Origin: Bacillota bacterium
GTDB taxonomy: Bacteria > Bacillota > Clostridia > Acetivibrionales > DTU013
Reading direction: 5' to 3'
Assembly: GCA_023412915.1 (NCBI GenBank)
Contig: JAEZRE010000002.1
Location: 163,268 to 227,267 of the forward strand
Length of the DNA stretch: 64,000 bases
Both the position numbers and the translations under genes were made by a program. Positions 43,537-52,360 of this stretch are shown piece by piece (position 1 is the stretch's first letter; the number at the start of each line of letters is the position of its first letter). Below the pieces are notes generated by a model. It saw only the letters and a program-made list of their open reading frames with translations, was not told the DNA's origin and searched no databases.

Positions 43537-43650
43537 TTAATATGAGCCCGGTCCAATTCCGAATCCATCCCAGAAAAGAATCAGGAAAACAAGGATGAAA
43601 AAGAGGATCGTGCAATTTCTGCCTAAAAAACCTCCGATACCATCTGCCAT
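43537..43650 (-). CDS. Small 37-residue membrane peptide, paralogue of the next gene
   Basis: The ATG at 43650 (AAGGGGG about nine bases upstream) encodes MADGIGGFLGRNCTILFF, then a hydrophobic helix ending LILFWDGFG and a short GPGSY tail. It shares the pattern MAD..G.....NC.ILFFI...L.LFWD with the 39-residue product at 43773-43892, so the two are paralogues. Function unknown; small spore- or membrane-associated peptides are one possibility. Confidence 0.7.
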   Translation of the reverse strand: MADGIGGFLGRNCTILFFILVFLILFWDGFGIGPGSY

Positions 43651-43720
43651 TGGTTTATCCCCCTTTACTACAATTAATTCTTGCATTTTTTGCATAGGTA
43701 CTCATTGTGTAAATAAGACT

Positions 43721-43757
43721 GGGGAACGGCCGGGGTAAGAATAGCCGGCCCGTTCCC
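43721..43757 (-). terminator. GC-rich terminator-like hairpin
   Basis: GGGGAACGGCCGGGG (43721-43735) pairs with the arm at 43744-43757 (one bulge); TCTTATTT follows on the minus strand. It ends the 39-residue gene. Confidence 0.6.
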
Positions 43758-43772
43758 GAAGCACGCCGTAGT

Positions 43773-43892
43773 TTAAACTACGCCGACACCAAACAATCCC
43801 CTGTCCCAGAACAGAAGGAGGAACAGGATTATGAAAAAGAGTATTGCGCAATTATTTGCGAAGCCACCTACACATCCTCTATCGTCTGCCAT
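43773..43892 (-). CDS. Small 39-residue membrane peptide, paralogue of the 37-residue gene
   Basis: The ATG at 43892 (GGAGGG six bases upstream) encodes MADDRGCVGGFANNCAILFF, a hydrophobic helix ending LLLFWDRG, and the tail LFGVGVV. It aligns with the 37-residue product through NC[TA]ILFFI and LFWD. The stop codon lies within a 16-bp palindrome (43768-43783, CGTAGTTTAAACTACG). Transcribed separately from its paralogue because a GC-rich hairpin stands between them. Confidence 0.7.
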   Translation of the reverse strand: MADDRGCVGGFANNCAILFFIILFLLLFWDRGLFGVGVV

Positions 43893-44009
43893 AATTAACC
43901 CTCCATTAAAAGTATTCATGATTCATAATATGTAGCTGGTTTCAATTATGTTAATGCTGTTTTGAATTAATTATTGTGTTAAATTTTCACACTTCTATTT
44001 ACTGTCTGA

Positions 44010-44174
44010 TTACAAATGCCTTATAAAAAATATATAAAAAGGCAGTGCAAATGCAGCCAGCAGGAGTATGGCAGTACCGACGGCGCCGAGCCTGTTTTTT
44101 CTCTTCCAGTTATAGACTGCAAAGCTTGCGCCGTACCATAACGGAAATAATGCCAAAAGAAAGAAGTACCTCAT
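44010..44174 (-). CDS. Small two-helix protein, candidate germinant receptor D subunit
   Basis: The ATG at 44174 overlaps the GerC-type stop codon (ATGA), so it is translationally coupled to the receptor operon. The 54-residue product has a hydrophobic N-terminal helix (residues 3-21), a basic loop YNWKRKNRLG and a second helix (31-50), ending FIRHL. Size, two-helix build and position as the fourth gene fit the D subunits known in some Bacillus ger operons. The family assignment is by position and topology only. Confidence 0.6.
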   Translation of the reverse strand: MRYFFLLALFPLWYGASFAVYNWKRKNRLGAVGTAILLLAAFALPFYIFFIRHL

Positions 44175-45448
44175 TCTTCGCCTTTCGTGGACAAAATGGG
44201 AGAACTGCCGATCAACGTGCCCGTGTGGCGGATCTTGACCTCCACCTCAGTAGTGATCTGCGCACTGGAAAACTGTTCGAGCCATTTATATTGCTCCCAT
44301 TCGTCTACCGTATTCCATATAAAACATTTTACAACCGTTCTTCCGAAACCAAGAACATCGCATTTGAGATCCTGACACTTTTTTACCAGTTTGTCCATTT
44401 CCGTTTTAATCAGCCCAGCCGTATACTGTTCCAATTCCTTTAGCTTCGGGGACGTTTCATAATTGATACTGCTCTGTATTGCCATGATATTCGCATCGAG
44501 TACCACCTTAGCATGAATATTGGCTTTCCCTCCTGTCATATTCGCGGATATTTCCGGCTTTCTGCGCATATGGATCTCAACTGGAATAACTGTTTTTTCT
44601 TTTTCCGGATCGGGTATACTGAAAATACCCCTTTTGAATTTACCATTCAGCATCAGCATAAATCGAGTCTCCAAACCCGTCAATTCGCCGATCTCCTTGT
44701 CGCCGTCGGCAATTATGCACCCCACTAATTCTATATTGTTTCCGCCTTTTCGCGGGACATCGCCAGCATAATAACCTCCCGTCCTTTTATTTTCGCCTTG
44801 ATAATTCGGGCCGTTTTTAACGAATTTATCCCCGGTATTGATCGCTCCGTATATGGCAATAGGCTGCTTGTACATGGATTTGATCCCATCGTATAGGTCA
44901 CCCAGCGTTGTTTCCGGGAAAAAGCCGTTATCCCTGGATTCCTCCACCAGATCCTGTATGGTCTTTGATACGGTGCCGCCAATATACGGTTGGTTCGCGT
45001 TAATGAAGTCCATAGCGCTTCCCTTGCAGATGATGATGTTTGTCGACCTCCTTATCTCCCAGAAACGTACAAGCGGGGTAATGATCACACCCAGATCCCC
45101 GCTCCTTGCAATTTCCTCGGAGAAGGCAAATGCGTGGACATGTTCGAAGTTCAGCCTCCTTGGGGTATTTGTGTTTATAAGATTCACTCCTGCGTAAAAA
45201 GAAGGGGCATCTATGGTCATAACCCTATATTTCAACGAACCGCCGCTCTGACCGCTGCTTTGGCCGCCTCCTCCGCTTTCGGAGCCAAAATCGGGAATCT
45301 GAAACGTAAGCCTCCATCTGTCGGTAACGCCGTAATCGACACCCACTGATATCACAAAAGCATAACTGCTTATCTCTCTGGCATCATAACAGCCCGTGAG
45401 ACTGAATATGAAAATGAAGCAGATGATTGCAATCAACAGTCTACGCAT
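44171..45448 (-). CDS. gerC: Spore germination receptor C subunit, Ger(x)C lipoprotein
   Basis: A 425-residue lipoprotein with lipobox LTGC (Cys20), followed by YDAREISSYAFVISVGVDYG, the start pattern of Ger(x)C proteins. A Gly/Ser/Gln-rich loop (about residues 56-72) interrupts the first domain. The domain order matches GerBC: N-terminal domains, then the GerAC C-terminal domain ending in VEVKIRHTGTLIG. It sits on the outer face of the spore inner membrane as part of a nutrient receptor. The start overlaps the permease-like B gene by 8 bases. Confidence 0.92.
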   Translation of the reverse strand: MRRLLIAIICFIFIFSLTGCYDAREISSYAFVISVGVDYGVTDRWRLTFQIPDFGSESGGGGQSSGQSGGSLKYRVMTIDAPSFYAGVNLINTNTPRRLNFEHVHAFAFSEEIARSGDLGVIITPLVRFWEIRRSTNIIICKGSAMDFINANQPYIGGTVSKTIQDLVEESRDNGFFPETTLGDLYDGIKSMYKQPIAIYGAINTGDKFVKNGPNYQGENKRTGGYYAGDVPRKGGNNIELVGCIIADGDKEIGELTGLETRFMLMLNGKFKRGIFSIPDPEKEKTVIPVEIHMRRKPEISANMTGGKANIHAKVVLDANIMAIQSSINYETSPKLKELEQYTAGLIKTEMDKLVKKCQDLKCDVLGFGRTVVKCFIWNTVDEWEQYKWLEQFSSAQITTEVEVKIRHTGTLIGSSPILSTKGEE

Positions 45449-46541
45449 TTCCTTTACCGATGTCCTTTCTCCTTATCAAGGCAATAATGAAGACCAGTAT
45501 GGAAGGTAGGAAAAACAGGCACCAGCCATATTCCCTTTCAATTTGCATGTAATTTTTGACCACATCTATCAAATCCCTCGGTATCACGGCCAAAGACAGC
45601 ATCACTAGAGCCATCGGTATCACCAGGGGCCTGTTGTCGCCGAGTCGGAAAATTTGACTGTAAACCATCAGCGAAACATAGAAGGTCGCGCTTACGGAAA
45701 TCTGGCTGCTGATGATCCATATAAAAAGGAATATGGGCTCCATTCTGGTAAAGAAATTACCGAAATTGAGTTGCGAAACCATCTGATACATTGGCGCCGT
45801 CATTTCCTGACCGGTAGCATAAGGATAAAAAAGGGAAAAAGCCAGTATTCCTCCGCCTACCAAAATTCCCGACAATGCAAGGCTCAGGAAGCCCGATCTT
45901 TTTATAAACCGGGAGCCACCCAGCGAACGCGCAAATACGGCAATTATAATGATTTCGCCATATGCCGAACTTCGCGTAATGCCGTGCACGAGCGTTTTAT
46001 TGAAACCGTGACCCATTAGCGGCATAATGCGAGAAATATCGAAATTTTTCGAGGCAAGCAGTATGATCAATATGAACCCCGCCAGCAACCCATATGAAGA
46101 AAACTTTGCTACTCTTGATATAGTTTCAAGTCCTAGTATGGACAATACGCATACGCCGGTTAAAAAAAGCGTCATCAGGTAAACAAGCGGGGATTCCGGA
46201 AACACGTATATCTTGATTACTTCCGAGAACTCTCTCAAATTTATCGTAGTAGTAAAGATGAGTATGATAAAAAGAAGGAGTGAAAAAACAAAGCCTATCG
46301 GTCTGCCGAGTACGATTTCGTTGATCTCCAGCAGACTCTTTCCTTCGAATCTTTTCAAAAGCAAATAGATAAATACGAATGCCAACATGGCAGTCAGGCA
46401 GGAGATGATCGTGAGGTACCAGCCGGCTGTTGCGGCAAGCTTTACGACCATTGCCGGACTTGTGAAATATGTCTTTGCGGAAATGGTGATCGCCAGCAGC
46501 CATATGGCGTCGGTACTTCCAAACTTGCCTTCACTGGTCAC
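45441..46541 (-). CDS. gerB: Spore germination receptor B subunit (GerAB/APC-like transporter)
   Basis: A 366-residue protein with ten transmembrane helices of the amino acid/polyamine transporter fold, related to GerAB, which binds the germinant. Landmarks are TDAIWLLAITISAKTYFTSP at the N-terminus, PLMGHGFNKTLVHGI and a polar break in helix 6. The start overlaps the A subunit stop by four bases and the end overlaps the C subunit start, a tight A-B-C operon. The germinant is unknown. Confidence 0.92.
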   Translation of the reverse strand: MTSEGKFGSTDAIWLLAITISAKTYFTSPAMVVKLAATAGWYLTIISCLTAMLAFVFIYLLLKRFEGKSLLEINEIVLGRPIGFVFSLLLFIILIFTTTINLREFSEVIKIYVFPESPLVYLMTLFLTGVCVLSILGLETISRVAKFSSYGLLAGFILIILLASKNFDISRIMPLMGHGFNKTLVHGITRSSAYGEIIIIAVFARSLGGSRFIKRSGFLSLALSGILVGGGILAFSLFYPYATGQEMTAPMYQMVSQLNFGNFFTRMEPIFLFIWIISSQISVSATFYVSLMVYSQIFRLGDNRPLVIPMALVMLSLAVIPRDLIDVVKNYMQIEREYGWCLFFLPSILVFIIALIRRKDIGKGNA

Positions 46542-48385
46542 TTACCCTCACCCCTCCTCAGCTTCCACTTTCTGGAGATACGGGGCTGTCTCCTGCTATT
46601 GACCGTTTGCAGCTGATCGGGTCTCAATTCCTGTTTCCAGGTGGGCATCCTGAGCAACCTGTCGGGACTGAACCTGACGGTAGGAGCCATAGGTGCAAAG
46701 AAAGGCACTCCGAAGGACTTTATGCTTACGAAAAATCCACCGGTAATTATAATAGCAAGGGCAATTCCATAAAAACCCGCGATACTGCCAAAGAAAATGA
46801 AGACAAAGCGCAGTATCCTGAAGCCGACTGACAGCCCGTAATTGGGTGTGGTGAAGCTGCCCAGTCCTGTTATGGCAACGATAATTATCATTATGGGACT
46901 CACAAGTCCTGCAGAAACAGCAGCCTGACCGAGAATCAACGCCCCCACTATACCTAGAGTCTGACCGGTTATTGAAGGGATCCTTATCCCTCCCTCACGA
47001 ATAAGTTCGAAGGAAAGCTCCATTATCAAAACTTCAATAATCGTCGGAAACGGAACATTCTCCCTCGACTTGGCAATGGAATCAAGCAGCAGCGTAGGTA
47101 TCATTTCCTGATGATACAGTGTAAGTGCAATATAAAGAGACGGCAGAAGAATAGAAAGCGTCATTCCAAAAAACCGTATGATTCTCAGAAAGGTCCCGTA
47201 TTGCCAGCGTAGCAGGCTGTCCTCCGAAGAATGGATAAGACTCACGAACGTGGCAGGCGCTGACAATACGAAAGGAGTACCTTCCGCTATTATCAAGACC
47301 TTGCCCTCCATAATGAATGAAGCTGCCCTGTCGGGCCTTTCCGTTTCCAGCACCTGGGGTAAAAGCGAGAAAGGCCTGTCTTCTATCATTTGTTCTATAA
47401 CACCGTCTCCAAGGGCTGAGGCCATTTTGATGCCTTTCAGCCTGCGCTTCACTTCCTTTACGATTTTGGGGTTGGCGACATCCCTCAAGTATAAAATAGC
47501 GCAGTTTATATTGTTCGATACATCCAAGGGGATGAATTCCACCTGCAGGTTTTCATCCTTAATGATCTTGTGTATCAGGGTCAGGTTGGTTCGGATATTC
47601 TCCGTAAAGCCCTCCTGCGAGCCTCTTATTACATTTTCCGTCACGGGTTTGTCGACGTTCCTTTTGTCGAACCCCCTGGTCTCCATAACTATACAGCTTT
47701 TGTTTTCATCGACAAACAATGCCGTCATACCATTCAGTATCAGATTGACTACATTGCCAAAATCGGTTTCGGTTTTTATCTGATTGATCGTCAAAACTTC
47801 GGTCAGCAGAAATTCAGTGCTTATATCCTTAACTCCCTCGAATTTCTCTTTATCCATGAGTTCTCTTAGTATAAACTGGTTGATGATAGTCTTGTCAGCC
47901 ATGCCGTCGATAAAAACCAGGCAGGCCCCAAGCTTGCGCCCTATCTTGAATTCCCTTATGACGACGTCCACATTCTCGGGAGCCTTGAAAACTTCCTTTA
48001 TCAGGTTCACATTATCTCCTATTTTATCGGACACCTTTTTATTTCTGGATTCAGGCTTATTCGAATCTTGGCCCTGTCCGTCCTGGCTACCCTGCCGGTT
48101 CTGCTGTTCCTGCCCATCCTGCGCGTTTTGCCGATCCTGCCGGTTCTGCTGTTCCTGACGGTCCTGCCGATTCTTCCCGAACTCTGACAATGGAATCTTT
48201 TCAACTTTGTGAATGCCTGCGCTACTCTTCTCGTCTTCCTTATCGGTCCCTTCCTGCGGCGCCGCCTTTCCCTTTTTTTCATCAGAATCTATCTGTCCCA
48301 GATCGTCAGCAGTCTCAAGCAATTCGAACCCGTCGTCGAAGGGCTCTTTATATGTAAGCATACTGAATAAATTACTTATTTTCAT
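46538..48385 (-). CDS. gerA: Spore germination receptor A subunit (GerAA)
   Basis: The protein has 615 residues from the ATG at 48385 (GGAG six bases upstream). Residues 65-120 are a Gln/Arg/Asp/Asn-rich disordered region with internal repeats (RQDRQEQQN, then QEQQNRQ). The GerA domain follows (NVDVVIREFKIGRKLGACLVFIDGMADK in part; PEVRPFSLLPQ-type segment EDRPFSLLPQVLETERPDR), with four to six C-terminal transmembrane helices including PTLLLDSIAKSRENVPFP and EGGIRIPSITGQTLGIVG. It forms the channel-like core of the receptor. The low-complexity N-terminus is longer than usual. Confidence 0.93.
   Translation of the reverse strand: MKISNLFSMLTYKEPFDDGFELLETADDLGQIDSDEKKGKAAPQEGTDKEDEKSSAGIHKVEKIPLSEFGKNRQDRQEQQNRQDRQNAQDGQEQQNRQGSQDGQGQDSNKPESRNKKVSDKIGDNVNLIKEVFKAPENVDVVIREFKIGRKLGACLVFIDGMADKTIINQFILRELMDKEKFEGVKDISTEFLLTEVLTINQIKTETDFGNVVNLILNGMTALFVDENKSCIVMETRGFDKRNVDKPVTENVIRGSQEGFTENIRTNLTLIHKIIKDENLQVEFIPLDVSNNINCAILYLRDVANPKIVKEVKRRLKGIKMASALGDGVIEQMIEDRPFSLLPQVLETERPDRAASFIMEGKVLIIAEGTPFVLSAPATFVSLIHSSEDSLLRWQYGTFLRIIRFFGMTLSILLPSLYIALTLYHQEMIPTLLLDSIAKSRENVPFPTIIEVLIMELSFELIREGGIRIPSITGQTLGIVGALILGQAAVSAGLVSPIMIIIVAITGLGSFTTPNYGLSVGFRILRFVFIFFGSIAGFYGIALAIIITGGFFVSIKSFGVPFFAPMAPTVRFSPDRLLRMPTWKQELRPDQLQTVNSRRQPRISRKWKLRRGEGK
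48092..48157 (-). repeat. 21-bp direct repeats inside gerA
   Basis: The 21-base word starting ctgccggttctgctg occurs at 48092-48112 and again at 48137-48157, 45 bases (15 codons) apart. It encodes repeated QEQQNRQ and suggests the disordered region grew by in-frame duplication. Confidence 0.75.
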
Positions 48386-48531
48386 ATAGCTCTCCAAATA
48401 TATTCAATATTGACTAGAATCAGCTATGTTCTGCATTTTTATTCAGTATACCGGCCATTTCGGTTTCCGATGGCATAATCCTGTCTGATGCTGGAAAATA
48501 TAAAATCGGATATTTAAGCGGAGGTTTATTT

Positions 48532-50865
48532 ATGGGAGCAGGACCGGTTATAGGCAGCAGCGTCGAAAGAAAAGAAGCCTGGGATAAGGTTACGGGAGCG
48601 GCAAAATATACGGACGATTTCATAATACCGGGCATATTGCACGCAAAATTGCTTACGAGCCCTTTTGCCCATGCAAAGATCATATCGGTCGATACTTCTG
48701 CGGCAGCTGGCTCCCCCGGGGTGAAGGCCGTCATAACCGGCGCCGATTTCCCCATACTCTACGGCGTGGTGCTGGAAGACCATCCACCTATCGCAACGGG
48801 TAAGGTCCGCTATTTCAGCGAACCCGTAGCTATGGTCGTCGCCTCCAGCGAACGCGAAGCTATGCACGCGGCCAAGCTGATAAAAGTGGAGTATGAGCCG
48901 CTTCCGGTCGTAAATTCAGTGAGCGACGCGGCAAGAGCCGACGCTCCGCTCGTACATGAAGACCTGGCCTCCTATAAACACGCCGTAAAAGGCGTTTATC
49001 CAGAACCGAATACGAATATAGCAGACCGCATCTGTATCCGCAAGGGCAATATGACCGAAGGCTGGGCACAGAGCGAGGTTGTCGTCGAGGCTGTGTGCAA
49101 ACTGCCAAAGTCGGATCATATGGCAATGGAGACCCGGACTGCCCGTGCGGAGATACATGCCGACGGCGAAGTCGTTATAAGCTCCTCCACCCAGTCGCCT
49201 TTCTCGGTCAGGAAGATGCTCAGCCAATATTTCAACCTCGATGAAGGAAAGGTGGTCGTCAAAACACCGCTTGTCGGCGGTGGCTTCGGCGGAAAATCTC
49301 CGGTACAGCTGGAAATCCTCGCATATATGGCATCGAAGGCTGTGGGAGGCAAACTGGTAAAAATAGCGAACTCAAGGGAGGAAGACCTGGTAACTTCACC
49401 ATGCAAACTGGGACTCGAAGCCAGAATAAAGCTGGGCGCTTCAAGGAGCGGCTTCCTTAAGGCGGTTGAAATGACTTTTCTGGTTGACACGGGCGCATAT
49501 ACCGACATCGGCCCCCGCCTGGCAAAGTCCATCGCCGCGGATTGTACCGGGCCGTATAATATCGATAACGTTTGGTGCGATTCTCTGTGCGTTTATACAA
49601 ACCACCCGTATTCCACCTCCTACAGGAGCTTCGGTCACGTATCCTGCACCTTTTGTATGGAGCGGGCTATAGACAAGCTGGCAAAAGTCCTCGGCGCCGA
49701 CCCTTTGGAGCTGAGACTGAAAAATGCGCTTTGCCCCGGCCAGACCACCCCTACACAAGTGAAAACCACCATGAGCAATTTGGGGAATCTTACAGCCTGC
49801 CTAAAAAAATTAAAGGATGATATAAACTGGAACGAGGGTATTCTATTGGAAACAGGAAACGACAAGCTGAGAGCAAAAGGGCTCAGCTGCCTTTGGAAAA
49901 CCTCGGATTCACCCACCGATTCCGTTTCGGGAGTATTCCTCACCTTCAATACCGACGGAAGCATAAATCTAAACAGCGGAGCCGTGGAAATCGGTCCGGG
50001 AATGAAAACCACCCTTGCGCAGATACTGGCGGAAAAAATGAAAATGGACATAAGCAGGGTACATGTGAAGCTTGAGGTCGATACACGCTCCAGCCCCGAG
50101 CATTGGAAGACTGTCGCCAGTATGACTACCTACATGGCAGGCAGGGCCGTACTGCGCGCAGCAGAAGATTTGATGAGACAATTGCGCGGCCTTGCCGCGG
50201 TCATTATGCGATGCCCCCCGGAGGACCTGGATATCGCGGAGGAAAAGGTTTTTCTGAAGCAGGACCCGACAATGTATGTCGCTTTCAAGGATCTCGTACA
50301 CGGCTTCAAGTACCCTAACGGTAATGCCATCGAAGGACAGATACTGGGCAGGGGAAGCTTTATCATGAGCCATATTACTGAGCTCGACAAGGAGACAGGC
50401 AAGGGAAAGCCAGGGCCTGCCTGGACTGTCGGCGCTCAGGCCGTCGAGATAGAATATGACAAAACGGAGCATACCTATAGGATATTGAAGGCATGTACGG
50501 TAATAGACGCCGGCAAAGTGATAAACCCCAAAACGGCAAGAGGCCTGATCACGGGCGGCATGTGCATGGGGCTCGGGCTTGGAAGCAGGGAAGCCTTTCT
50601 CTGTGACAACGACGGCAAGGTACTTAACACAAGCCTGCGTACCTATAAAGTCATGCACATCGGTGAAGAACCCGAATATATAGTCGATTTTCTTGAAACT
50701 CCGCAGGTAGACGCCCCTTTTGGGGCCAGAGGCATCGCCGAGCATGGAATCATCGGCATTCCCGCAGCCCTTGCAAATGCTCTCTCAGCTGCGGCAGGGG
50801 TCGAGCCGGATGAATTGCCCCTGACTCCGGAATATATCTGGAAGCTCAAAGGAGGCCAGACATGA
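48532..50865 (+). CDS. Xanthine dehydrogenase family, molybdopterin-binding subunit
   Basis: A 777-residue large subunit of a molybdenum hydroxylase with GCGGAGG about seven bases before the ATG. Domain order is the a/b-hammerhead domain (VTGAAKYTDDFIIPGILHAKLLTSP in part) then two molybdopterin domains (GGGFGGKS near 245, TSYRSFG near 362, GARGIAEHGIIG). Glu737 in the last motif is at the place of the catalytic Glu. The enzyme hydroxylates an aromatic heterocycle or aldehyde. The three genes are in the order Mo, FAD, iron-sulfur. Substrate (purine or other) not determined; no cofactor-insertion gene is adjacent. Confidence 0.92.
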   Translation: MGAGPVIGSSVERKEAWDKVTGAAKYTDDFIIPGILHAKLLTSPFAHAKIISVDTSAAAGSPGVKAVITGADFPILYGVVLEDHPPIATGKVRYFSEPVAMVVASSEREAMHAAKLIKVEYEPLPVVNSVSDAARADAPLVHEDLASYKHAVKGVYPEPNTNIADRICIRKGNMTEGWAQSEVVVEAVCKLPKSDHMAMETRTARAEIHADGEVVISSSTQSPFSVRKMLSQYFNLDEGKVVVKTPLVGGGFGGKSPVQLEILAYMASKAVGGKLVKIANSREEDLVTSPCKLGLEARIKLGASRSGFLKAVEMTFLVDTGAYTDIGPRLAKSIAADCTGPYNIDNVWCDSLCVYTNHPYSTSYRSFGHVSCTFCMERAIDKLAKVLGADPLELRLKNALCPGQTTPTQVKTTMSNLGNLTACLKKLKDDINWNEGILLETGNDKLRAKGLSCLWKTSDSPTDSVSGVFLTFNTDGSINLNSGAVEIGPGMKTTLAQILAEKMKMDISRVHVKLEVDTRSSPEHWKTVASMTTYMAGRAVLRAAEDLMRQLRGLAAVIMRCPPEDLDIAEEKVFLKQDPTMYVAFKDLVHGFKYPNGNAIEGQILGRGSFIMSHITELDKETGKGKPGPAWTVGAQAVEIEYDKTEHTYRILKACTVIDAGKVINPKTARGLITGGMCMGLGLGSREAFLCDNDGKVLNTSLRTYKVMHIGEEPEYIVDFLETPQVDAPFGARGIAEHGIIGIPAALANALSAAAGVEPDELPLTPEYIWKLKGGQT

Positions 50866-51698
50866 TACCCTTCAATTTCGATTATTACAGGCCTGATACA
50901 ATAGACGAGGCTGTTTCGGCATACCTTGAGCTGGATTCGGCAAACAGAGAGCCGGTGTATTACAGCGGAGGTTCCGAGATTATAAGCATGGCAAGGGTGA
51001 ATAATATGCATACAAATGCAGTAATAGACTTGAAAGCCATCCCCGAATGCAATGTCCTTGAATTCAGGGGAGACAGGCTTGTAATCGGCTCCTCGGTCAC
51101 CCTTTCAAGGATATCGGAAGAGAATCCCTTTCCTCTGCTATCCAAAGCCTGCGGCAGGATTGCCGACCATACCATGCAGTGCAGGATCACCATCGGAGGC
51201 AATCTCTGTGGCACGATCATATATCGTGAGGCTTCCCTGCCGCTACTGTTGTCCGATTGCGAAGTCATCGTGACAAGCGGCGGCACACTCAGGAAGCTGC
51301 CCGTGAAAGAGGTATTCGGAGAAAGGCTGCTGCTGCCGAGGGGCGAATTCATCGTACAGTTCGTAATAGACAGCGAATATGTGTCGCTGCCATTCGTGCA
51401 TGTAAAAAAGACTAAAAATGAAAAGATCGATTATCCCTTGATTTCCCTTGCCGCACTCAGAAAGGATGACAGGATACGTCTTGCACTGAGCGGCATGTGC
51501 CCATTTCCTTTCAGGTCTCCGGAAATGGAGGAATGTTTGAATGACCGGAACGACTCCTGGGGAGTCAGGATCGACAAGGCCCTCGGTCGACTGCCGGCGC
51601 CGGGCCTGAACGATATTTCCGGCTCTGACGGCTACAGGAGGTTCGTGCTGAAAAATACGCTTTTAAATACGCTGAAAACCCTGGAGGCAACACAGTAA
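50862..51698 (+). CDS. Xanthine dehydrogenase family, FAD-binding subunit
   Basis: A 278-residue middle subunit whose start overlaps the previous stop (ATGA). The N-terminal half has the FAD-binding pattern FDYYRPDTIDEAVSAYLEL and YYSGGSEII, with TIGGNLCG at the second FAD contact. The C-terminal CO-dehydrogenase-flavoprotein domain is short. It passes electrons from the iron-sulfur subunit to NAD+ or another acceptor. Confidence 0.9.
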   Translation: MIPFNFDYYRPDTIDEAVSAYLELDSANREPVYYSGGSEIISMARVNNMHTNAVIDLKAIPECNVLEFRGDRLVIGSSVTLSRISEENPFPLLSKACGRIADHTMQCRITIGGNLCGTIIYREASLPLLLSDCEVIVTSGGTLRKLPVKEVFGERLLLPRGEFIVQFVIDSEYVSLPFVHVKKTKNEKIDYPLISLAALRKDDRIRLALSGMCPFPFRSPEMEECLNDRNDSWGVRIDKALGRLPAPGLNDISGSDGYRRFVLKNTLLNTLKTLEATQ

Positions 51699-52162
51699 TG
51701 TTAAAAATCGAAGGCAGGAGTATCATCCGGCTGGATATCAACGGAGAGAGCCGGGAAGCTGCAGTATATCCGTCCGACGTGCTGCTTTATACGCTTCGTG
51801 AACAACTTGGACTGACCGGCGCAAAGCCCGGCTGTGAAAACGGCGACTGCGGGGCCTGCACCGTACTTGTGGATGGCTGGCCGGCAAAATCCTGCCTTAT
51901 GCTTTCCGTAGAAGCCATAGGCCATAAAATAACGACGGTGGAAGGCTTGAACAATGCGCCGGTACAGAAGGCCTTTGTCGAGAACTGGGGCTTCCAGTGC
52001 GGCTACTGCACTTCGGGCTTTTTAATGGTTTGCCATTCACTCGCGAATATACACCCGTTTGCACAGGAATATGTCATGGAAGAATGGCTCCAGTCCAACA
52101 TATGCCGGTGTACAAGCTTTGAAGAAATAAGAAATGCCGCAAAGTCGATACTTAGAGGCTGA
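51698..52162 (+). CDS. Xanthine dehydrogenase family, [2Fe-2S] subunit
   Basis: A 154-residue protein overlapping the FAD-subunit stop (TAATG). It holds two [2Fe-2S] clusters: plant-type Cys46, Cys51, Cys54 and Cys66 in GCENGDCGAC and KSC, and C-terminal Cys101, Cys104, Cys136 and Cys138 in CGYC and CRC. It carries electrons between the molybdenum and FAD subunits. Its stop codon TGA is part of a REP-like element that begins there. Confidence 0.95.
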   Translation: MLKIEGRSIIRLDINGESREAAVYPSDVLLYTLREQLGLTGAKPGCENGDCGACTVLVDGWPAKSCLMLSVEAIGHKITTVEGLNNAPVQKAFVENWGFQCGYCTSGFLMVCHSLANIHPFAQEYVMEEWLQSNICRCTSFEEIRNAAKSILRG

Positions 52163-52200
52163 AACGCAGGAGAAACGCAGGGACGGTTCTTTTGTTCCTC
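52161..52200 (+). repeat. REP-like dispersed repeat, copy 4
   Basis: gaaacgcagga then gaaacgcagggacggttc and ttttgttcc; the element begins inside the stop codon of the iron-sulfur subunit gene. Confidence 0.75.
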
Positions 52201-52215
52201 TTCCCGGCGGCAGCA

Positions 52216-52257
52216 TGAAGCAGGCGGGACACAGGGCTTTGTCCCACCCTGCTTTCC
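52216..52257. terminator. Nested inverted repeat following REP copy 4
   Basis: An outer AAGCAGG/CCTGCTT stem encloses a GGGACA/TGTCCC stem. No clear T-run follows. It stands between the convergent hydroxylase and DUF421 genes and may end both. Confidence 0.5.
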
Positions 52258-52360
52258 GATCCGACTCGTCAGCCAGGCTGGTCGTCGTCTGGATTATTAA
52301 ACTTTCGAGGTTGGACTGTTTCAGTTTGTTGATTTATTTACAAGAAGTGTGCCTGCGCCT

